Positions 5,725-9,366 of a stretch of DNA of 9,366 nt are shown piece after piece. The stretch's first letter is position 1; every line of letters begins with the position of its first letter. The notes beneath the pieces are model-generated. The model was not told the DNA's origin. It saw only the letters and a program-made list of their open reading frames with translations, and ran no database searches. Source of the DNA: an uncultured Eubacteriaceae bacterium. GTDB taxonomy: Bacteria; Bacillota; Clostridia; Eubacteriales; UBA1433. Where the stretch lies: NCBI GenBank assembly GCA_937880125.1, contig CALFLU010000038.1, positions 1 through 9,366 of the forward strand, in the 5' to 3' direction. Position numbers and translations under genes: made by a program.

Positions 5725-5754
5725 AATAAAACGAGTATACGAAGGAGGAATATT

Positions 5755-6081
5755 ATGGCAAATCAAAATGTACTTGAATTAACTCAAGAAAACTTTGCAC
5801 AAACCATCTCGGCAAACGTGCCTGTATTGGTGGATTTTTGGGCATCCTGGTGTGGTCCGTGCAAAATGATGGCACCGGTCATCGATGAATTGGCTGACGA
5901 ATTCGCCGGCAAAGCATCTATTTGTAAGTTAAATGTTGACGAAAACACTGATCTCGCTGCACAATATAAAGTTATGAGTATTCCCACGATTCTTATTTTT
6001 AAAGACGGCGTGGAAGTATCCAGAGACATCGGCGTAAAAGCAAAAGATTATTTTGTAAATAAAATTAATTCTATGCTGTAA
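5755..6081 (+). CDS. trxA: Thioredoxin
   Basis: A 108-residue cytoplasmic dithiol-disulfide oxidoreductase that reduces protein disulfides, for example in ribonucleotide reductase and peroxiredoxins. The active site FWASWCGPCKMMAP contains the redox pair Cys33 and Cys36. The cis-proline loop is MSIPT (Pro77). The length and the VLVDFWA strand are those of standard TrxA. The ATG follows a strong AGGAGG site (5743-5748) with a six-base spacer. It is the only plus-strand gene here, transcribed away from the yaaO operon and converging on rubredoxin. It is a single-gene unit with its own promoter and terminator. No thioredoxin reductase gene is in the window, so its electron donor cannot be identified. 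Confidence 0.97.
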   Translation: MANQNVLELTQENFAQTISANVPVLVDFWASWCGPCKMMAPVIDELADEFAGKASICKLNVDENTDLAAQYKVMSIPTILIFKDGVEVSRDIGVKAKDYFVNKINSML

Positions 6082-6090
6082 AAAAGCAAT

Positions 6091-6121
6091 AAAAAAACAG
6101 GGGCGACGCCCCTGTTTTTTT
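6091..6121. terminator. Bidirectional terminator shared by trxA and rubredoxin
   Basis: A perfect 14-bp stem (6091-6104 with 6108-6121) surrounds a GAC loop. It has a seven-base GC-rich core at the loop end and seven A/T pairs outside, giving a U run on either transcript. It lies 9 bases after the trxA stop and directly abuts the rubredoxin stop (the outermost pairs overlap the TAA). Confidence 0.93.
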
Positions 6122-6281
6122 ATTCTTCTTCTGCAAACATGTCTTTTCCTACGCCGCAAAGGGGGCATACCCAATCTTCCGGCACATCTTCAAAGGCTGT
6201 GTTGGCCGCAACGCCGTTTTCTTCGTCGCCCACCGCCGGGTCGTATACGTATCCGCATACCGTGCAAACATATTTTTTCAT
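6120..6281 (-). CDS. Rubredoxin
   Basis: A 53-residue one-iron redox protein. Iron is bound by Cys6 and Cys9 in YVCTVCGYVYDP and by Cys39 and Cys42 in WVCPLCGVGK. The spacing, the length and the aromatic residues (Tyr4, Tyr11, Tyr13, Trp37, Phe49) are those of classical rubredoxins. In anaerobes it passes electrons to enzymes that detoxify oxygen or peroxide, such as rubrerythrin, superoxide reductase or flavodiiron protein; none of these is in the window. I chose the ATG at 6281 because GGAGGG (6288-6293) lies six bases upstream. An in-frame ATG at 6323 would extend it by 14 residues into asnS and has no family support. It lies 28 bases after asnS with no promoter visible in the gap, so it is probably the last gene of that operon. 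Confidence 0.96.
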   Translation of the reverse strand: MKKYVCTVCGYVYDPAVGDEENGVAANTAFEDVPEDWVCPLCGVGKDMFAEEE

Positions 6282-6287
6282 TTGAGT

Positions 6288-6293
6288 CCCTCC
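6288..6293 (-). promoter_or_regulatory. Rubredoxin ribosome binding site
   Basis: GGAGGG on the minus strand, six bases before ATG 6281. It rules out the longer in-frame start at 6323. Confidence 0.85.
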
Positions 6294-6309
6294 ATAATTT
6301 TTGTCAGAA

Positions 6310-7704
6310 TTAAAATTCTGCATTATTCACCGTTCTGGCGAACGGAATAATGTCTCTGATATTTTTCATGCCCGTTATATACATGAGCATTCGTTCAAAC
6401 CCCAAACCGAATCCCGCATGCCTGCAGCCGCCGTATTTTCTCAAATCCAAATACCACTGCATGCTCTCAGGTGCAATGTGCTGTTTTTCCATGGCGGCAA
6501 CAAGGTAGTCGTAACGCTCTTCTCTTTGACTGCCGCCGATGATTTCGCCGATGCCAGGCACCAGCAAGTCCATGGCTGCCACGGTGATGTTGTCATCGTT
6601 TTGCCGCATATAAAAGGCTTTGATATCTTTGGGATAATCCGTGACAAACACGGGTTTTTTATAAATTTCTTCCGTAATATAGCGCTCATGCTCGGTTTGC
6701 AAGTCACATCCCCACGCCACGGGATAGCTAAAATCCTTGCCGCTTTTCTCTAACAGCGCAACGGCTTGTGTATAGGTAATGCGTTCAAATTCGGACTGCA
6801 AAATATTTTGCAGCCTGTCCATGAGTCCCGGGTCGATAAACTGATTAAAAAACGCCATCTCCGTTTTGCAGTGTGTCAACACATAATTGATGAGATATTT
6901 AATCATCTCCTCTGCCATGTCCATGTTGTCGTTAATGTCCGCAAAGGCCATTTCAGGCTCCACCATCCAAAATTCCGCCGCATGGCGCGTGGTGTTGGAG
7001 TTTTCCGCGCGAAAGGTGGGCCCAAAGGTGTAGACGTTTTGAAACGCCAGGGCAAAGGCCTCCGCCTGCAGCTGCCCGCTTACCGTGAGGTAGGCTTCCT
7101 TGCCGAAAAAGTCCTCGGTATAATCTATTGTCTGCTCCTTTGTCTGCGGCAAATGGTTTAAGTCCAACGTCGTTACGCGAAACAACTCCCCTGCTCCCTC
7201 GCAGTCGCTGGCGGTGATGATGGGCGTGTGCACATGGACAAACCCTCGTTCCTGAAAAAACCGATGAATGGCATACGAGAGCACCGAACGCAGGCGAAAC
7301 ACCGCAGAAAACGTGTTGGAGCGACTGCGCAAATGCGCAATTTCGCGCAAGTATTCCAGGCTGTGTCGCTTTTTTTGCAGCGGGTAGTCTGCACTGCTGC
7401 CTGCAGCAAGCATGATATCGGATGCGTTTAACTCAAAGGGCTGCTTGCCCTCCGGGGTCAATATGAGTTTGCCTATTACCTCAATGGCAGAGCTGATGTG
7501 CAGCTTGCTGATAAAGTCAAAATTTTCCGCTTTTTCTTTTTCCACGACAATTTGCAGATTTTGAAAACACGTACCGTCGTTGATTTCAATAAAAGCAAAG
7601 GCGTTGGAGGCGCGCAGCGTGCGAATCCAGCCGCGAACGCCAATGAGGCTGCCATCGTATTGTTCTTTATTTTCATAAATGTCGACTACATTGATATGTT
7701 GCAT
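6310..7704 (-). CDS. asnS: Asparagine--tRNA ligase
   Basis: A 464-residue class IIb aminoacyl-tRNA synthetase that charges tRNA(Asn) with asparagine. The N-terminal OB-fold anticodon-binding domain (about 1-110) includes VRGWIRTLRASN and FIEINDG. The catalytic domain has motif 1 near FVHVHTPIIT (155-164), motif 2 TFGPTFRAENSNTTRHAAEF (226-245, Arg232) and motif 3 GFGLGFERML (431-440, Arg438). The EFWMVEPE segment and the NNAEF ending favour AsnRS over AspRS, as does the lack of the bacterial AspRS insertion domain. The end reads IIPFART where IPFPRT is usual, a minor change. The ATG at 7704 lies one base after the pepV stop and its GAGG (7711-7714) sits in the last pepV codons, so the two are translationally coupled. 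Confidence 0.97.
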   Translation of the reverse strand: MQHINVVDIYENKEQYDGSLIGVRGWIRTLRASNAFAFIEINDGTCFQNLQIVVEKEKAENFDFISKLHISSAIEVIGKLILTPEGKQPFELNASDIMLAAGSSADYPLQKKRHSLEYLREIAHLRSRSNTFSAVFRLRSVLSYAIHRFFQERGFVHVHTPIITASDCEGAGELFRVTTLDLNHLPQTKEQTIDYTEDFFGKEAYLTVSGQLQAEAFALAFQNVYTFGPTFRAENSNTTRHAAEFWMVEPEMAFADINDNMDMAEEMIKYLINYVLTHCKTEMAFFNQFIDPGLMDRLQNILQSEFERITYTQAVALLEKSGKDFSYPVAWGCDLQTEHERYITEEIYKKPVFVTDYPKDIKAFYMRQNDDNITVAAMDLLVPGIGEIIGGSQREERYDYLVAAMEKQHIAPESMQWYLDLRKYGGCRHAGFGLGFERMLMYITGMKNIRDIIPFARTVNNAEF

Positions 7705-7705
7705 A

Positions 7706-9094
7706 TTATTCCTCGTCTGCCGCCAGCGCTATGATTGCCGCGGCATATATTTTTGTTGCCGTCAGCAGTTTATCGATTTGCACATATTCGTCGCGCTTGT
7801 GCATCACTTCTTCCTCGCCCGGAAAAACCATGCCGAATCCCAAAATGTTTTTCATACTGCGGGCATAGGTGCCTCCGCCAATGGTGAAGGCGGGGGTGGT
7901 GCTATCCCCTGTTTCTTCACTATAGCACTTCATCAATGTTTTTACAAGACTGCTGTCCAAGGGCATATACAGCCCCGCTTTGTAGGCTTTTTCTTCATAG
8001 ACAAGATTCTTTTCTTTTAATGCACCCGCAAACAGCGCGCGCGCCTCATCTTTGAGCGTAAGGGGATAGCGCACGTCCACACCCACAATAAAATTGCCGT
8101 TTTCCGTGCGAATCGTGCCCACACACAACGTGGTCTCGCCAAATTCATCTTTCTTGGCAATGCCGAGTTTGGTTCCGTCCGTGTCTAAGCCTATTTTTTC
8201 CATATATTCTTTTGCGAATTCGCTGCCACGATTTAAGGGCAACGCACTTAAAAATTCAACCATATGTGCAATGGCATTGATGCCTTCCTGCGGGCGACTG
8301 CCGTGGGAAGAGGCGCCCGACAGTTCAAGAACATGTTTTGCATCTTCCTGCTTATAGATGCCCTTTAGCACATGCTTCTTGCAATAGGCTTTGAATGCTT
8401 CTTCAAAGCTTTGTCCTACCTGCACCAACAGCACCGCGCGGCAGTTATCCGCCACCATATTGGCGGCTTTGCCGCCGGATATTTCAACGAGACAGGGCGC
8501 TGTTGCCTCTTTGCTGTCTGTAAAGGCAATTTCTCCCTGCAAAATCGGCTTTTCGCCGTGAATAAGCGGAAAATTGGCATCGGGCGTAAAGCCCGTGTCC
8601 ACTTCGCCGCATTTTTCAATGTAATATTCCATGCATTTGCTGCTGATTTCTTCATTGGTACCAAAAATTACGCGCACACGGCGGTTCAGTGCTGCCCCGC
8701 TTTGCACCACAGCTTTTAGCGCATAGAGTGCGGCAACGGCAGGTCCCTTGTCATCACTGGTGCCGCGTCCGTAAATTTTACCGTCTTTGACCTCACCGCC
8801 ATAGGGCGCCAGGCTCCACCCCTCTCCTTCGGGCACCACGTCCATATGCACCAAGATGCCCACTGTTTCCTCTCCCTCTCCCGCCTCGGCATAGCCCGCA
8901 TATCCGTCCAAGTTGCAAGTGACAAATCCCAACTCTTCGCTGATTTGCAGTGCCTCGTTTAACGCCTCACCGATTCCTTGCCCAAAAGGCATGCCCTCCG
9001 CGGGGGTATCGTCCACGCTCTTGATGCGCACAAGGCGCTGCACATCTCGAATGATGTTGTCTCTGTTTTCATCAATAAAATCTCTATAATGCAT
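7706..9094 (-). CDS. pepV: M20 family zinc dipeptidase, PepV-like
   Basis: A 462-residue metallopeptidase expected to cut dipeptides or remove N-terminal residues from short peptides in the cytoplasm. Metal-site motifs are in order: ILVHMDVVPEGEGW (His83), GRGTSDDKGP (Asp114), the catalytic pair in FGTNEEISS (Glu148, Glu149), TPDANFP (Asp172), and the late histidine in VMHKRDEYV. ASSHGSRPQEGINAI marks the lid domain that binds the substrate. The length fits PepV (about 470 residues) better than ArgE or DapE (about 375). I chose the ATG at 9094, which begins MHYRDFIDENRD, with AAAGGA at 9103-9108. The frame stays open 19 codons further upstream, but that part overlaps carB and looks unrelated. 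The start overlaps the carB stop by 11 bases. The substrate cannot be determined here. Confidence 0.93.
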   Translation of the reverse strand: MHYRDFIDENRDNIIRDVQRLVRIKSVDDTPAEGMPFGQGIGEALNEALQISEELGFVTCNLDGYAGYAEAGEGEETVGILVHMDVVPEGEGWSLAPYGGEVKDGKIYGRGTSDDKGPAVAALYALKAVVQSGAALNRRVRVIFGTNEEISSKCMEYYIEKCGEVDTGFTPDANFPLIHGEKPILQGEIAFTDSKEATAPCLVEISGGKAANMVADNCRAVLLVQVGQSFEEAFKAYCKKHVLKGIYKQEDAKHVLELSGASSHGSRPQEGINAIAHMVEFLSALPLNRGSEFAKEYMEKIGLDTDGTKLGIAKKDEFGETTLCVGTIRTENGNFIVGVDVRYPLTLKDEARALFAGALKEKNLVYEEKAYKAGLYMPLDSSLVKTLMKCYSEETGDSTTPAFTIGGGTYARSMKNILGFGMVFPGEEEVMHKRDEYVQIDKLLTATKIYAAAIIALAADEE

Positions 9095-9366
9095 TTTCTT
9101 CGTCCTTTTTATAATACAATTTGCAAATATCATAGACCTTTTGCGACGCATGGTTGATTTTCATAAACAGCAATTTCACCACTTCACGCGCCTTTTCCAG
9201 CGTGGTAATAATCTCCACTTTGCTTTCAATGGCCGCGCGGCGCATTTTAAAGGCGTCCGACTGCGAGTTTTCCGTCTTTTCGGGGGTGTTGATAATCAAA
9301 TTAATTTCCCTGCCGCGTATGACGTCCAGCATCGTGGGCTTTTGCCCTTTGATTTTATTTACCACC
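9084..9366 (-). CDS. carB: Carbamoyl-phosphate synthase large subunit, C-terminal end (cut by window edge)
   Basis: About 93 C-terminal residues of CarB, the ATP-using subunit that makes carbamoyl phosphate for arginine and pyrimidine synthesis. The part visible is the allosteric MGS-like domain: VNKIKGQKPTMLDVIRGREI, then INLIINTPE, AFKMRRAAIE and a TTLEKA helix. These match the CarB series VNKv..g.p.i.d.i..g.i.lviNTp....f.iRRaAv...i...TTl. In the family this domain binds regulators such as UMP or ornithine. After the TTLEKAREVVKLL helix there is a charged tail of roughly 27 residues that I do not recognise as part of the usual domain. The stop TAG (9086-9084) overlaps the pepV start. A free MGS-domain protein is a less likely alternative, because the frame is open to the window edge. 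Confidence 0.87.
   Translation of the reverse strand, partial: VVNKIKGQKPTMLDVIRGREINLIINTPEKTENSQSDAFKMRRAAIESKVEIITTLEKAREVVKLLFMKINHASQKVYDICKLYYKKDEENAL
9103..9108 (-). promoter_or_regulatory. pepV ribosome binding site inside carB
   Basis: AAAGGA on the minus strand, eight bases before ATG 9094 and within the last carB codons. It supports the shorter pepV start and coupled translation. Confidence 0.7.

Noticed and set aside
5608..5754. Possible riboswitch or T-box leader in the largest intergenic region
   Set aside because: At most about 40 bases lie between either promoter and its start codon, too short for a known leader, and no T-box or riboswitch motif is visible.
9095..9151. Longer N-terminus for the M20 dipeptidase (start at 9151)
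   Set aside because: The extra 19 residues overlap carB, are rich in basic residues unlike the family, and lack an RBS as good as the one before 9094.

Overview
The window is ordinary, gene-dense chromosomal DNA, most likely from an anaerobic low-to-mid-GC Firmicute of the class Clostridia. The evidence is a gene order resembling the Bacillus subtilis yaaO-tmk-yaaQ-holB-yaaT-yabB region, GGAGG-type ribosome binding sites with a 6-8 base spacer before nearly every gene, and two small iron redox proteins typical of anaerobes (a clostridial-type 2[4Fe-4S] ferredoxin and a rubredoxin). Ten complete genes and two edge-truncated genes fill almost all of it. No intergenic stretch exceeds 150 bases. 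I see no mobile element, CRISPR array, tRNA or rRNA.

Layout, left to right. Positions 1-229 (-) hold the 5' end of dnaX, with its own extended -10 promoter in the gap to 371. Positions 372-1124 (-) encode a YabB/TrmN6-type tRNA adenine methyltransferase. Positions 1194-1364 (-) encode a 56-residue ferredoxin with its own promoter and terminator, placed where B. subtilis has yabA. Positions 1458-5607 (-) are a tight five-gene operon, transcribed yaaO-like PLP decarboxylase, tmk, darA (yaaQ), holB, ricT (yaaT), with gaps of 10 bases or less and stop/start overlaps. A 147-base divergent promoter region separates this operon from trxA (5755-6081, +), the only plus-strand gene. trxA converges on a rubredoxin gene (6120-6281, -), and the two share a strong bidirectional terminator. 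The rubredoxin is the last gene of a second minus-strand operon, transcribed carB (3' end only, 9084-9366), pepV-like M20 dipeptidase, asnS, rubredoxin.

Functional reading. The central operon combines dTTP supply (tmk), clamp-loader assembly (holB, with dnaX close by), a cyclic-di-AMP receptor of unknown output (darA) and an Fe-S protein of RNA maturation and developmental control (ricT). The right operon mixes pyrimidine/arginine precursor synthesis, peptide turnover and tRNA charging, a common kind of housekeeping mixture. I found no convincing previously undescribed system. The points most worth a second look are the ferredoxin cistron between ricT and yabB, the missing yaaR and yabA, the degenerate P-loop of HolB, and the unusual thymidylate kinase subtype.
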